Assembly (NCBI GenBank): GCA_016179055.1 | Contig: JACOSC010000138.1 | Location: 1-56,546 of the forward strand | Source: Acidobacteriota bacterium | GTDB taxonomy: Bacteria > Acidobacteriota > UBA6911 > JACOSC01 | Length of the DNA stretch: 56,546 nt | Direction of reading: 5' to 3' | Shown here: positions 34,679-43,709 of the stretch, piece by piece | How positions within the stretch are numbered: position 1 is the first letter of the stretch | How the letters are laid out: every line of letters starts with the position of its first letter | Made by a program: the position numbers and the translations under genes | Notes under the pieces: model-generated | The model's database searches: none | What the model was told of the DNA's origin: nothing | The model's input: the letters and a program-made list of their open reading frames with translations, nothing else

Positions 34679-37330
34679 TTAGTATATCTCCACTGAGTGC
34701 CAGCCAAACCAAGCCATCTCATTCTTGTTCACATCGCGAGGACGACATTCCAACACCAGGCGAGCCTCCGCTGTGGCAGGATTGTTTAGTGGAATCGTCT
34801 CTTCGATCCACTGGCGATCCTTCAATTCAACGGCGGGATTAAGCGCTTTCTTATAGACTGACCGCCGTTGATTGTCATCTATAAGAAAAATCTCCCCAAT
34901 CGCCCCGGCCCCATGGTCGGCCGGTATGCCGGCTACAACCTTAAGCGTGAGATTTGGCCGCAGGTCAGAAAGGAAAAACGTCGTGGTTGATCCGGTGGGA
35001 GTTATAAGTGCATTGCGCGTGATGCCGTCACGCTCGAAAGGCTGGTAAAAGACCGGACTCTTCGCGTCACGGGAGGATTTTTGGGATAAAAGAAATCGGG
35101 AGTTGCGAAACTGCGCCACGGCCGATTTGGTGAGCGTGCCGAGATCCAATCGAGACCCATTGTCCATAGTATGCGAAGGCGCGCCGAGCGTGTTGCCACG
35201 AGTGTGGGTAACCCATAGCCCCCCCCAAGCAAACCAATCGCCGAGGGTATCGCCGCGGGGGCCGGAAGAGCACTCGAAGTAGAGCCGGCCCGACCGGCCG
35301 GCGAATCGCCCCAAATCGATGATCTCCGTGGTCCATCGCCGATGCGCCGGATTCAAAAACCGGTCGAATATCAACTGGCGTCCGGTCCCATGATCAAAAT
35401 ATAGGCGGCCCTGCGCGCCGTCGCCGCGGTCGTACTTCATCGCCACGGCCAGTTCGAGTTGCGACTGACTGGTCAAAGTCGGCACTCTCATGCTTACGCC
35501 CGTGCCGGCGATCGTTATCATGGCATTGCGAAACGTATTCTCCAGTCCCATTGGCAATAGAAACGCCGGCTTGCCGTTCGGTGTATCAAAGCGGTCGTAA
35601 TTGGGATATTTTTCTCCACGATTGAAGGTAATATCTGCATCATGAAATTCGCTCAACAAATTAAAGCCCCCACGCCGGGAATCCTTAAGGTAGTCCTTCG
35701 TTATGTCATAAACGTGATCGTCGCAGTATACGAGAAAATGGGCCTGACCGGTCGCCATGGCTTCCTCGGGAAATCCATCTCGATCCGAAAACTTGACTCG
35801 TATGGAACTATCATGGAAAAAAACATTAACCATCTTTCCATTATAGAGTAACCAGTGCAAATTATCATTAAGCTGGAGAAAATACAAAATGGTATTGGGT
35901 GGCAGAGTGGGGAAGAGCGGCTGCAAGTCTCTAATGCAGTTCTTGGCCACTTTTTCGTAATAAGGTCGCCAGTCGCGGTTAATAAAGATCTGTTGGTTGA
36001 AGATCACCGAAAACAGCAAGACAGAAAAAAGCGCCGTCCAAACGTATTCCGTGGGCGCGCGTGGAATTTTGCGGCTAAGCAACGTTGAAAACCGTTCGAC
36101 AAACAACCCAACTATTAGAGCAATGCCGACCAAAGGAACATATAGATTGTGCACGAACTCGCTGGGCATAATAAACAGCACCGGCATCAGCACAATAAGC
36201 AGCCATAGGAAACCTGCGATAACCCACCGGTTGCCGCGCCCCAGCGACCAGAGCGCGAAGCTTGCCAACCCGGCCAGCGGGATGACGATGGCCATGCGGA
36301 GGAGATTAGCAATGCGCGGGTGATAAGGAAGATTATGGCGTATGGGAAAGTAGAGCCCGGTCTTAAAAGCGTCTATCTTTGAAGTCAACGCGGCTAACGA
36401 CGGGACGAAACGGTAGTTATCCTTGGCGCCCTGATCATAATAGGCGCCGCCTTTCATGAGGTAATAGGCCGACAGATAGGTGATCAAAATTAAAAACAAC
36501 GCAGGACCTACCCACTTTAGACCCCCTATCGTCTTGGCGCCTTCAGCTTCCACCTTCGCCGGGAGCACGAAGGCAAGCATGGCAAGGGCAATCGGCAAGG
36601 TTACACCGGCTTCCTTCGCAGAAAGGGATATGATGAAAGCGAGCACCGTAAGAACACCATAAGCGACATGGTCAGTCTCGCGATATCGCAGGTAAGCCAT
36701 GATGCCCAGCAGGTAGGGTAACGCGTAAGTGAAATCCGCCATGAAGCACAAGCCATGCGTGACATATATGGCGACTGGATTTAGCCCCCAGAAGATGGCT
36801 CCGGCCATACCTGCTCGGTCCGAACGCGTCAGCTTACGAATGAGAAAAAAAACTAAGATGGTATTGAGCAAATGGAAGGCCACCGAAACGTAACTGTACG
36901 GGCGCGGGTTAAGCCCAAACAATGGGTATAAACAATAGCCAAAGAAAATATGCGAGAGCGGACGGTACTGCTTGGCCAAATCCAATGAGGTCAGGCAGCG
37001 TTTCAAATCGCCGATCTGGGTAATCCGCAACGGGAAATGAAAAAATGAATCGCCGTCAAAGAAATCGGCCATGGAACGCGAGAACACGATGAACTCGAGC
37101 GCGCAGAACGCGGCCAAAAATAAAACTAACTTCAGACGACGTGACATTGACTTCTTAATTCCCTCTGCTGCGGCTTCTTTCCGTGCGCTCATTACCCCTA
37201 CGGCCATATTAAACCACAAGGGCTTAAGCGGGGCAAGGGTCTGTCGCCGCGGGCGGTGTGCTATTTTATCCAGGCCGTTGCTATCTGATGTCTGTCGAAG
37301 AGTGTATGAATCGCAGAACACATAAATCAT
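34679..37330 (-). CDS. Large polytopic membrane protein with two C-terminal beta domains
   Basis: 883 aa. The start ATG 37330 overlaps the stop of the wzt gene by 4 bp (ATGA), supporting the long form; internal ATGs near residues 42-47 and 66 remain possible. After a basic N-terminus there are about eleven hydrophobic segments (about 66-440) resembling the PMT/ArnT type of lipid-sugar-dependent glycosyltransferase, with DGDSFFHFPLR early in the first periplasmic loop. The soluble C-terminal part has two related beta domains (about 600-725 and 760-883), each starting RNAxIT and ending in a W-rich strand (WFAWGGLWVTH, MAWFGWHSVEIY), likely sugar-binding. Acceptor unknown. Confidence 0.8.
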   Translation of the reverse strand: MIYVFCDSYTLRQTSDSNGLDKIAHRPRRQTLAPLKPLWFNMAVGVMSARKEAAAEGIKKSMSRRLKLVLFLAAFCALEFIVFSRSMADFFDGDSFFHFPLRITQIGDLKRCLTSLDLAKQYRPLSHIFFGYCLYPLFGLNPRPYSYVSVAFHLLNTILVFFLIRKLTRSDRAGMAGAIFWGLNPVAIYVTHGLCFMADFTYALPYLLGIMAYLRYRETDHVAYGVLTVLAFIISLSAKEAGVTLPIALAMLAFVLPAKVEAEGAKTIGGLKWVGPALFLILITYLSAYYLMKGGAYYDQGAKDNYRFVPSLAALTSKIDAFKTGLYFPIRHNLPYHPRIANLLRMAIVIPLAGLASFALWSLGRGNRWVIAGFLWLLIVLMPVLFIMPSEFVHNLYVPLVGIALIVGLFVERFSTLLSRKIPRAPTEYVWTALFSVLLFSVIFNQQIFINRDWRPYYEKVAKNCIRDLQPLFPTLPPNTILYFLQLNDNLHWLLYNGKMVNVFFHDSSIRVKFSDRDGFPEEAMATGQAHFLVYCDDHVYDITKDYLKDSRRGGFNLLSEFHDADITFNRGEKYPNYDRFDTPNGKPAFLLPMGLENTFRNAMITIAGTGVSMRVPTLTSQSQLELAVAMKYDRGDGAQGRLYFDHGTGRQLIFDRFLNPAHRRWTTEIIDLGRFAGRSGRLYFECSSGPRGDTLGDWFAWGGLWVTHTRGNTLGAPSHTMDNGSRLDLGTLTKSAVAQFRNSRFLLSQKSSRDAKSPVFYQPFERDGITRNALITPTGSTTTFFLSDLRPNLTLKVVAGIPADHGAGAIGEIFLIDDNQRRSVYKKALNPAVELKDRQWIEETIPLNNPATAEARLVLECRPRDVNKNEMAWFGWHSVEIY

Positions 37331-38631
37331 GGGACGGCGGCGCTCGCGCGCATTATGGCAAAGCGCGTTCGTATCGGTAAGCGGAGCATACCATAAACCA
37401 GGTTAGGGTTCCGTAGTTGGAACACCAAAGCATTGTCGATCCAATCGCACATCTCGTGATCTAGCGGCGCGCCGTTGGCAATGGCCGGTGAAATGGAATA
37501 GCTTCCGGGAACCATATCGGGAAAGGTGACCTGAAAATCTACCGTTACAATGTCGCCGGCCTCCGCCGCCGGCAACGCCTGGCCTTCATAGGATGTGTTA
37601 GAGGCGGATACTTGTATACCCAGGCGGTCGCGCAGGGTGAACCCGACGATCGGATTAGATAGCGGCTTACGACAGAGGGTTGATATGCGTAGGGTCCCTT
37701 CCTGTTGAGCCGTTACTTCACGCGCCGGCTCGCCGTACGGCCCGAATAGCTCAACCCCAAGAATGACCGCCTCCTCGTTGCCGAACCGATGATCCACGTT
37801 CGGGACGGTCCGAATCGGAGAAATCGCTTCGGTTGGCCCTGAGGATTCGACAGATTCGCACGGCGCAAGGCTACCCGTATGGATCTGTTTGTATTGGCGC
37901 TCACGCGCATAGACTATAGCGTAATATTTCTGGACGACGAGCTCCGGCGGCCCGTCTTCCAGCAGGCGACCGCCATCGAGCAGCAACGCCCGATTGCAGA
38001 ACTTGGCTACGGCGCTCATATCATGCGTGACAAATAGAATCGTCTTGCCTTGATCGCGCAATTGGTTGATCTTATGAAGGCAGCGATGTTGAAATATCAA
38101 ATCGCCGACGGCCAAGGCCTCGTCGACAAGCAGTATGTCTGGATCGACATGAATAGCCACGGAAAAAGCCAATCGCATAAACATGCCGCTGGAATACGTC
38201 TTGACCGGCTGCGCCATGAAAGACCCGATCTCGGCAAAATCGGCGATGGCGTCAAAGCGCGCCGCCATTTGCCGATGAGTGAGACCTAATATGGCGCCGT
38301 TCATGAACACATTTTCGCGGCCGCTAAACTCGGGATTGAAGCCGGCGCCCAACTCGAGCAGCGCTGATACGCGGCCATTTACGATGAGTTCGCCGCCGTT
38401 GGGTTGTAGGATGCCGGCTATCAGTTGCAGCAATGTGCTCTTGCCCGATCCATTCTGCCCGATAATACCGACGGTCGATCCGGAGTCGATCGCGATCGAG
38501 ACGTCACGGAGCGCCCAGAATTCTTCGTGATAAGCCCGCCGTTTAAGCGTGAGCAACTCCTTGAGCTTATCCGAGGGTTTGCCGTATATCGGATATTTCT
38601 TTGAGAGATTGTTCAAGGAGATGATCTTCAT
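37327..38631 (-). CDS. wzt: Polysaccharide ABC exporter ATPase (Wzt) with carbohydrate-binding domain
   Basis: 434 aa from ATG 38631; the frame extends to 38766, overlapping the permease gene, without support. ABC ATPase about 1-245: Walker A GQNGSGKST, signature YSSGMFMRLAFS, Walker B ILLVDEALAVGD, H-loop FVTHDMS. Residues about 275-430 are a Wzt C-terminal beta-sandwich that in O-antigen exporters recognises the capped chain end. With a methyltransferase in the same block this fits an exporter coupled to chain capping. Permease gene 47 bp upstream. Confidence 0.92.
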   Translation of the reverse strand: MKIISLNNLSKKYPIYGKPSDKLKELLTLKRRAYHEEFWALRDVSIAIDSGSTVGIIGQNGSGKSTLLQLIAGILQPNGGELIVNGRVSALLELGAGFNPEFSGRENVFMNGAILGLTHRQMAARFDAIADFAEIGSFMAQPVKTYSSGMFMRLAFSVAIHVDPDILLVDEALAVGDLIFQHRCLHKINQLRDQGKTILFVTHDMSAVAKFCNRALLLDGGRLLEDGPPELVVQKYYAIVYARERQYKQIHTGSLAPCESVESSGPTEAISPIRTVPNVDHRFGNEEAVILGVELFGPYGEPAREVTAQQEGTLRISTLCRKPLSNPIVGFTLRDRLGIQVSASNTSYEGQALPAAEAGDIVTVDFQVTFPDMVPGSYSISPAIANGAPLDHEMCDWIDNALVFQLRNPNLVYGMLRLPIRTRFAIMRASAAVP

Positions 38632-38678
38632 AAAACAAAGGCCGGGTCGCGCTGCGGCGGCGGCGCGTGGGCATCGGA

Positions 38679-39500
38679 TTAAAGAACGTCGGCAAATTCG
38701 CGCTTGGTTCGACGAAATACCCAACCACCTAAGCCAAACATGAGCAGCGCGATCACCATCAGCCAAACGAGGGCTTGCAGGTCCGGCCAGCGCCGGCGCA
38801 GCAGACAGTCCCGGTAAGCCACAACAACGTGCGCCAAGGGATTCATATTGATGATGGTCTTGAAAGGAGGCGGCACCAAGGTTTCGTTATAGAAGATGGG
38901 GGTCAGCCAAAACCAGAAGATCATCACCACGGACAGAATCTGTGCCGTATCTCTTACAAACACCTGCAAACTAGCCAGCAGCCATCCCAGTCCTAGTGCA
39001 AAAAGCATGAGAGCCACTAAATAGGCGGGGAGCAGCAGCACCAGCCAGGAAAGCTGGTGAGTGAGCAAGGCCAGCGCCAGGGCGAGCGCGCCCAGACCGA
39101 TGGCGTGATTGACCAAGCTGCTGAGCAAAACGACGATCGGCAAAATCTCCGTGGGAAAGAGCGTCTTGCGCAAGATGCGCCCGTGATCGACAACGACGGT
39201 GCATGCGCGCGTGACCGCATCTTGGAAAAACAACCAGGGCAAGAGGCCGCAAAATAAATAGAGGGCGAAACTGGAAGTTCCACTCTCGGGCCAGGGCTGC
39301 AACTTAAGCACGATGGAGAATACAAACGTGTAGCTGACCAGCAAAACCATCGGATGGACGACAGACCAAAAAATACCCATGACCGACCCGACGTAGCGAG
39401 ATCGTAAATCACGCACTACAAAATTCTTAATGAGGTTACGCTGCAAGTTAATTTTTCGGAGAAAGTTTCCGGCAATTTGCCATGGCGCCGCCATGTTCAT
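38679..39500 (-). CDS. wzm: Polysaccharide ABC exporter permease (Wzm)
   Basis: 273 aa, ABC-2 type permease with six membrane helices. The N-terminal amphipathic part contains VVRDLRSRYVGSVMGIFWSV, characteristic of Wzm/TagG/KpsM proteins, and the C-terminus ends FRRTKREFADVL. With the ATPase it should flip an undecaprenyl-linked polysaccharide to the periplasm. First gene of the block; no strong ribosome binding site visible. Confidence 0.93.
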   Translation of the reverse strand: MNMAAPWQIAGNFLRKINLQRNLIKNFVVRDLRSRYVGSVMGIFWSVVHPMVLLVSYTFVFSIVLKLQPWPESGTSSFALYLFCGLLPWLFFQDAVTRACTVVVDHGRILRKTLFPTEILPIVVLLSSLVNHAIGLGALALALALLTHQLSWLVLLLPAYLVALMLFALGLGWLLASLQVFVRDTAQILSVVMIFWFWLTPIFYNETLVPPPFKTIINMNPLAHVVVAYRDCLLRRRWPDLQALVWLMVIALLMFGLGGWVFRRTKREFADVL

Positions 39501-39716
39501 GCTATAAGCCCGTCCTTAAGGGATCTGATTCTAGCATAGCGATTCTAAGCCGTCAATCTTAACCACCGGCGCCTTCCAAAGTTCGATCATATTTTTTTCA
39601 TATCTTCTAGCGACCGGTGCTGTTACAGGGGCTGACCCCCTAAACAGGGGCTGCCGCTTATCCAAAAAGCCTAGTCCCCTTTTGTTCGGTCTATCGGTCA
39701 TTGTGACTGAGTGATC

Positions 39717-39811
39717 CTGAGATTCGATCATAAGCTATCGGATGAGACCAGACACAGCCCCGTCCAGGGCTGGATTTTGGCATTCTTGCGTTTCTTATGA
39801 TCGAACTTCAG
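39717..39811. repeat. Family B element, intact (95 bp)
   Basis: Left end CTGAGATTCGATCATAAGC (39717-39735); right end CTTATGATCGAACTTCAG (39794-39811). The ends are inverted repeats with a two-base difference (CTGAGA against CTGAAG). The interior has GCCCC...GGGGC-type pairing. Non-coding, MITE-like. Confidence 0.75.
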
Positions 39812-39863
39812 TAAATGAAAGGTAGGAGTGCGGTCAGCCCGGCTTGGCCGCACTCCTCATTTC

Positions 39864-39965
39864 GTAACTGTTCGGCGGTCCGCACGGATACAGAACCGGG
39901 AGCGGTAGCGACCGGGTCTATGTGCCATACGGCGCTTACCCGGTCGCTACCGCTCCCGGTTCTGT
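39864..39965. repeat. Family C element C4
   Basis: GTAACTGTTC at 39864-39873, then a near-perfect inverted repeat: ACAGAACCGGGAGCGGTAGC and its continuation CGACCGGGT pair with ACCCGGTCG and CTACCGCTCCCGGTTCTGT, a stem close to 29 bp. It lies just beyond the end of the distal candidate immunity gene. Confidence 0.75.
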
Positions 39966-40022
39966 TTATTGGGCCGGGTTTGTTCTCATTGGCGTGAGGG
40001 AGTGGTGCTTCGGGCTGCTAAC

Positions 40023-40499
40023 TTACTCTTTGACGCTGACCGTCCGCGCGCCGGCTGCTTTGATAAGATACTCCAGCGCCCCTACGCTGTACGGCCACGA
40101 TTCCAGGGCTAGCTCAATTCTCAAGTACGGCCCGTCGATGTCGGCGCGCCACCACTGCCAGACCCGCTCTTTGATGCCGTCCAGCCAGGAGCCGTAATCC
40201 CAAGGAATTTCGAACCAGCCCTTACGTCGTCTCCTGGCCATTATTTCATCGGATTCGGCTTGCGTATAGACTCTTAGCTTCGCGGAAAACCAGGGTGGCA
40301 ACAATTCTTGCCACTCGGTATCGGATGGCCAAGTGCTGCGCGTTTTTGTCGCCACTACCGACAGGACAGACCGAACTCTCTCTAAAACTTCCGGCGCCGG
40401 CTCCCGACAAACCGCGTCCAGGATTATAGTACCTACTCCCCCGAAGGGCAATTCGCCCGGATCGGGCCCACGATAGAGACGATCCAACTCGGTAGACAT
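40023..40499 (-). CDS. Candidate immunity protein, distal copy
   Basis: 158 aa, cytoplasmic, acidic to neutral and rich in Trp (WPSDTEW, VWQWWRAD). About 92% identical to the gene directly upstream (12 differences by my count, 9 of them in residues 84-108). Upstream of its ATG it keeps about 20 bp that match the end of the toxin-like gene, and downstream DNA matches too, so a unit of about 620 bp was duplicated. Position after an Rhs-type gene suggests a cognate immunity protein; family not recognised. Confidence 0.75.
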   Translation of the reverse strand: MSTELDRLYRGPDPGELPFGGVGTIILDAVCREPAPEVLERVRSVLSVVATKTRSTWPSDTEWQELLPPWFSAKLRVYTQAESDEIMARRRRKGWFEIPWDYGSWLDGIKERVWQWWRADIDGPYLRIELALESWPYSVGALEYLIKAAGARTVSVKE

Positions 40500-40536
40500 C
40501 AGTTACCTACCTCTCCACTACTTTTTTCACACCTTC

Positions 40537-40595
40537 GTAGCGACCGGGTAAGACCCGGCGTCGGTCTACCCGCCCGCTACCGCAGGCGGTTCTGT
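40537..40595. repeat. Family C element C5
   Basis: A shortened palindrome (GTAGCGACCGGGTAAGACC and its right half ending GGCGGTTCTGT) between the two candidate immunity genes. The right half matches that of C2 rather than C4. Confidence 0.6.
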
Positions 40596-40645
40596 GATGG
40601 GGTTGTTCTCATTGGCGTGTGGGAGTGATCCTTCCGGCCGCTTAC

Positions 40646-41122
40646 TTACTCCTTGACGCTGACCGTCCGCGCGCCGGCTGCTTTGATAAGATACTCCAGC
40701 GCCCCTACGCTGTATGGCCACGACTCCAGAGCCAGCTCAATTTTCAAGTACGGCCCGTCTATGTCGGCGCGCCACCACTGCCAGACTCGCTCTTTGATGC
40801 TGTCCAGCCAGGAGCCGTAACTCCACGGAATTTCATGCCAGCGCTTGCGCGGCGTCTTAGCCAGTATTTCTGCAGATTCGGCTTGCGTATAGACCCTTAG
40901 CTTCGCGGAAAACCAGGGCGGCAACAATTCTCGCCACTCGGTATCCGATGGCCAAGTGCTGCGCGTTTTTGTGGCCACTACCGACAGGACGGACCGAACT
41001 CTCTCTAAAACTTCCGGCGCCGGCTCCCGACAAACCGCGTCCAGGATTATAGTACCTACTCCCCCGACGGGCAATTCGCCCGGATCGGGCCCACGATAGA
41101 GACGATCCAACTCGGTGGACAT
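40646..41122 (-). CDS. Candidate immunity protein, proximal copy
   Basis: 158 aa. The ATG shares one base with the toxin-like gene's stop (TGATG), so the two are translationally coupled, as expected for toxin and immunity. Compared with the distal copy, residues 84-108 differ strongly (AKTPRKRWHEIPWSYG against ARRRRKGWFEIPWDYG) while the first 63 residues differ at one place. No signal peptide. Confidence 0.78.
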   Translation of the reverse strand: MSTELDRLYRGPDPGELPVGGVGTIILDAVCREPAPEVLERVRSVLSVVATKTRSTWPSDTEWRELLPPWFSAKLRVYTQAESAEILAKTPRKRWHEIPWSYGSWLDSIKERVWQWWRADIDGPYLKIELALESWPYSVGALEYLIKAAGARTVSVKE

Positions 41123-42237
41123 CAGTTACCTACCTTTCCACTGCCTTGAATGATGGCCTTCTTTAGCTGCTCGATCTGCGCGGCGCGCAAGCCAAATTGA
41201 TCGGGGGCTTTCGTTACATCGACCATAAGCAAGCGGCCGGGATTTTCCCTAGCAGCATTTTCAGTTACGGCCCCTGCTCTTAGGGCGCGAAGTAAGCTTC
41301 TGGACACTCGAAAGGACTTAATTTCAGCGCCTTCCATTCCTTGCTGCAAGCGCTGGGCGAGGAAAGCCTCCGCCCGGGCCCGCTGACCAAAATTCAGAAA
41401 AAGCATGTTCTCGCCTTCGGCGACCATCACATTTCCGCTCGCATCGATAGCCAAACGCGTGTTGATGTAGCCTTCCACGCGGAACACTTGCACCGTCCCT
41501 ATGGTTACGGCCTGCGGCACCCACTTGCTCAGCGCCGCGCCAAACTGCGCGCCGACCAAGCCGCCGGTGGCATCGAGGGCAACGTCGAGCGCCGTACTAG
41601 GCTTGCCCAGAAGACTGCGTTCCAGGGAACCACCGGCCGCTCCGGAAAAAGCTCCGGCGGCCAACAAAATCGGCAGCGCGGCGCCGCCCGAATCGATCAC
41701 CGATCCCATCATGACGCCGGAGAGCCCGCCGGCCGTCGCCGCCGCCAAGACTTCTTGGCGGCTCTTGCCTTGCGCTAAGGCCATGCCGCCGCCGGCCAGA
41801 AATCCGGTGACGCCGCCTATAACCGTGGCCGATTTGCCGTCGGGATCGACGAAGATCAGCGGATTATTATTAGCGTAGGTGTAGCGGTTCCACGTACGAG
41901 GATTGGCCTCGTCTACGCGCTCTCGGGCCGGGTCCACACTGAGGAACCGTCCCAGGCGGCTGCCGTAATATCTGGCCGAGAAATAATCCAGGCCGGTTTC
42001 CGTATCGCGCGGCTTACCGGTAAATCCCAAGGGCTCGCCGGCCGCGGCGGAGACTTCCTCACCGAACGGCAAATAATCATGTCCGCGGGCTACATGGCCT
42101 TGCGCATCGGTCACCAGGCGCACCGAGCCTAGCTGGTCCGTGTGATAATAGTAGACAGCGCCGCTCGCTGAGGAACACCCAAGGACTATTAGCAGAAGCC
42201 AAGGTAATAAAAAGCCGATGAATTTTCTTGCCATCAT
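41122..42237 (-). CDS. Miniature Rhs lipoprotein with toxin-like C-terminus
   Basis: 371 aa, against more than 1,000 for usual Rhs proteins. Residues 1-26 form a signal with a lipobox (LIVLGC, Cys21), predicting a lipoprotein. Residues about 28-130 are only the conserved Rhs core (YYHTDQLGSVRLVTDAQGHV, LGFTGKPRDTETGLDYFSAR, RYYGSRLGRFLSVDP, NNPLIFVDPDG). No YD-repeat barrel is left. A Gly/Ala-rich stretch (about 133-230) precedes the variable tip (about 245-371: FRVEGYINTRLAID, LFLNFGQRARAEAFLAQRL, SFRVSRSLL, VDVTKAPDQFGLR). The tip resembles, from memory, Rhs toxin tips of an ADP-ribosyltransferase-like kind; this needs a profile search. Two candidate immunity genes follow directly. Confidence 0.8.
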   Translation of the reverse strand: MMARKFIGFLLPWLLLIVLGCSSASGAVYYYHTDQLGSVRLVTDAQGHVARGHDYLPFGEEVSAAAGEPLGFTGKPRDTETGLDYFSARYYGSRLGRFLSVDPARERVDEANPRTWNRYTYANNNPLIFVDPDGKSATVIGGVTGFLAGGGMALAQGKSRQEVLAAATAGGLSGVMMGSVIDSGGAALPILLAAGAFSGAAGGSLERSLLGKPSTALDVALDATGGLVGAQFGAALSKWVPQAVTIGTVQVFRVEGYINTRLAIDASGNVMVAEGENMLFLNFGQRARAEAFLAQRLQQGMEGAEIKSFRVSRSLLRALRAGAVTENAARENPGRLLMVDVTKAPDQFGLRAAQIEQLKKAIIQGSGKVGN

Positions 42238-42769
42238 GCACCGATTAGATGTAGAGTATGATCACCATACGTATCGACCAGAACTGACTGGAAGGGTCCA
42301 TGGACCGATCCGACCCTTACAGGGTCGAACGTTGGGGGGGGCTTGGTCCGGGGGTTCCGCTGCGCTCCTCCCCCGGCTATTATATTTGGCGCTTTCAGGG
42401 CCAGCGCGTTCCCTTCGATAGGCTACTTTACCCAGAAGACCTCGTGAACTGTTACGCGATTTTCAGTCAAATATTCGATCATCATCCTTCTCGCCGGCCG
42501 CCACGTTACTCTAGCAGATAGCCAACCTGTTGCAACCACTACTAATATTAACGGCGACGGGGGATTTTTTGCGAAATTTATTTTGATAATTTTGTGATTC
42601 TTCTGCAAATGTAGTAGGTAAGCCCGAAGGAAAGCGGTACCACAAGAGCGGGATCGAGTTGTGGCGGGCATCGCGCCGGCCAATCTGTCCGTGTTCTAAA
42701 TGCCGAGAGCCATGAATCCGCTACTACAACTCTCCCTATGGATAGCTGTGAGTGGAATCCGGGCAATCT
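42238..42769. other. Spacer upstream of the Rhs gene, family F block
   Basis: 532 bp. Positions 42298-42412 carry a palindromic block (ACCCTTACAGGGT, CCGGGGG...CCCCCGG, then GGCTATTATA as in family E). No YD-repeat coding DNA is left in any frame. The rest (42450-42769) is AT-rich with no gene. Confidence 0.55.
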
Positions 42770-43303
42770 TCACCGGTCGAGTTCAGCGTTCCAGTAGAGA
42801 TAATCACGCCAGCTCTCGGGCGGATTCCGCCACCCTATGGTGAGTTTTAACGTGGTAGGCAGCCAATCGGGGGACCGCGGCGGGCGAACCAATTTCAAGT
42901 GGGCCTCCTCGGGGGTTCGCCCGCCCTTGACGTGATTGCACCGCACGCAGCACGTGACAATATTTTCCCAACTCTTACCGCCGCCCCGGGCTACGGGGAC
43001 CACGTGGTCAAAGGTGAGATCTTCGCTGCGGAATTTTTTTCCACAATACTGGCACGTAAAATCATCCCTCAAATAAATATTGTAGCGAGAGAATTTCACC
43101 CGCGTAAAGTCGCTTCTCAGCTTGATGTAGCGTAAAAGGCGCAAGACCGAAGGCATCTTAATGGTGAAGCTAATACTGTGCAATTCCTTATCATATTCTG
43201 CGATAACTTCTACTTTCCCCTGAAAAAGCAGGGTTATCGCCTTCCGCCAATCAATAACATTGATGGGCTCATAGCTGGCGTTAAGTAGCAGGGCACTTTC
43301 CAT
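42770..43303 (-). CDS. HNH endonuclease-fold protein
   Basis: 177 aa. The N-terminus (LLLNASYEPINVIDWRKAI) is typical of the stand-alone HNH_5 group. Zinc cysteines CQYC (about 83-86) and CVRC (about 118-121) flank the catalytic stretch LTFDHVVPVARGG and the Asn in WENIVTC, completing H-N-(H/N). Such small cytoplasmic nucleases are widespread single genes of unknown role. GAGG lies about 10 bp before ATG. No phage or restriction gene adjoins. Confidence 0.9.
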   Translation of the reverse strand: MESALLLNASYEPINVIDWRKAITLLFQGKVEVIAEYDKELHSISFTIKMPSVLRLLRYIKLRSDFTRVKFSRYNIYLRDDFTCQYCGKKFRSEDLTFDHVVPVARGGGKSWENIVTCCVRCNHVKGGRTPEEAHLKLVRPPRSPDWLPTTLKLTIGWRNPPESWRDYLYWNAELDR

Positions 43304-43709
43304 ATCTTTGCAACCTCAGTTTCGAAAAGTTCATGGGCAACACACGTACCCAATAGCCACAGCTTCTTTAATTGAAATACAAGTTTACTCGGTTGTCAAG
43401 CGGAAGTTCGTTTGTCGCACGCCCATAGAAATGGCAAATCTGGAGATGGGCATGGCTATAGCACGGTGTTTTCTCACGGTCCAGGCGCCAGACCTCATAC
43501 TTTGGGTAGGCGACCGCCAAAATGATAAATAGCTCCATCGCCGGTGGCGCCCTACTATAGCGCGCGCTCCAGCCTGGCTAAACATCGTCACTTGGAGTCG
43601 TGCCGACCACATGAGCGTTTGGAAATGCGCCAATGCCGCTTGCTGCGCCGGGGAATGCCCTGCGGGTTGCCTTGGCGCGCGCCGGTAGATAATGGTATTC
43701 TAAATTCCT
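43304..43709. other. Divergent spacer, no gene seen
   Basis: 406 bp between the HNH gene and the NrtR-like gene. No repeat from families A-G. The open frames in it lack ribosome binding sites and recognisable homology. Confidence 0.4.

Larger units (their letters stand above)
39501..40022. other. Repeat-filled spacer
   Basis: 522 bp holding an intact family B element (39717-39811) and family C element C4 (39864-39965). No gene; short open frames are repeat translation. Confidence 0.7.
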
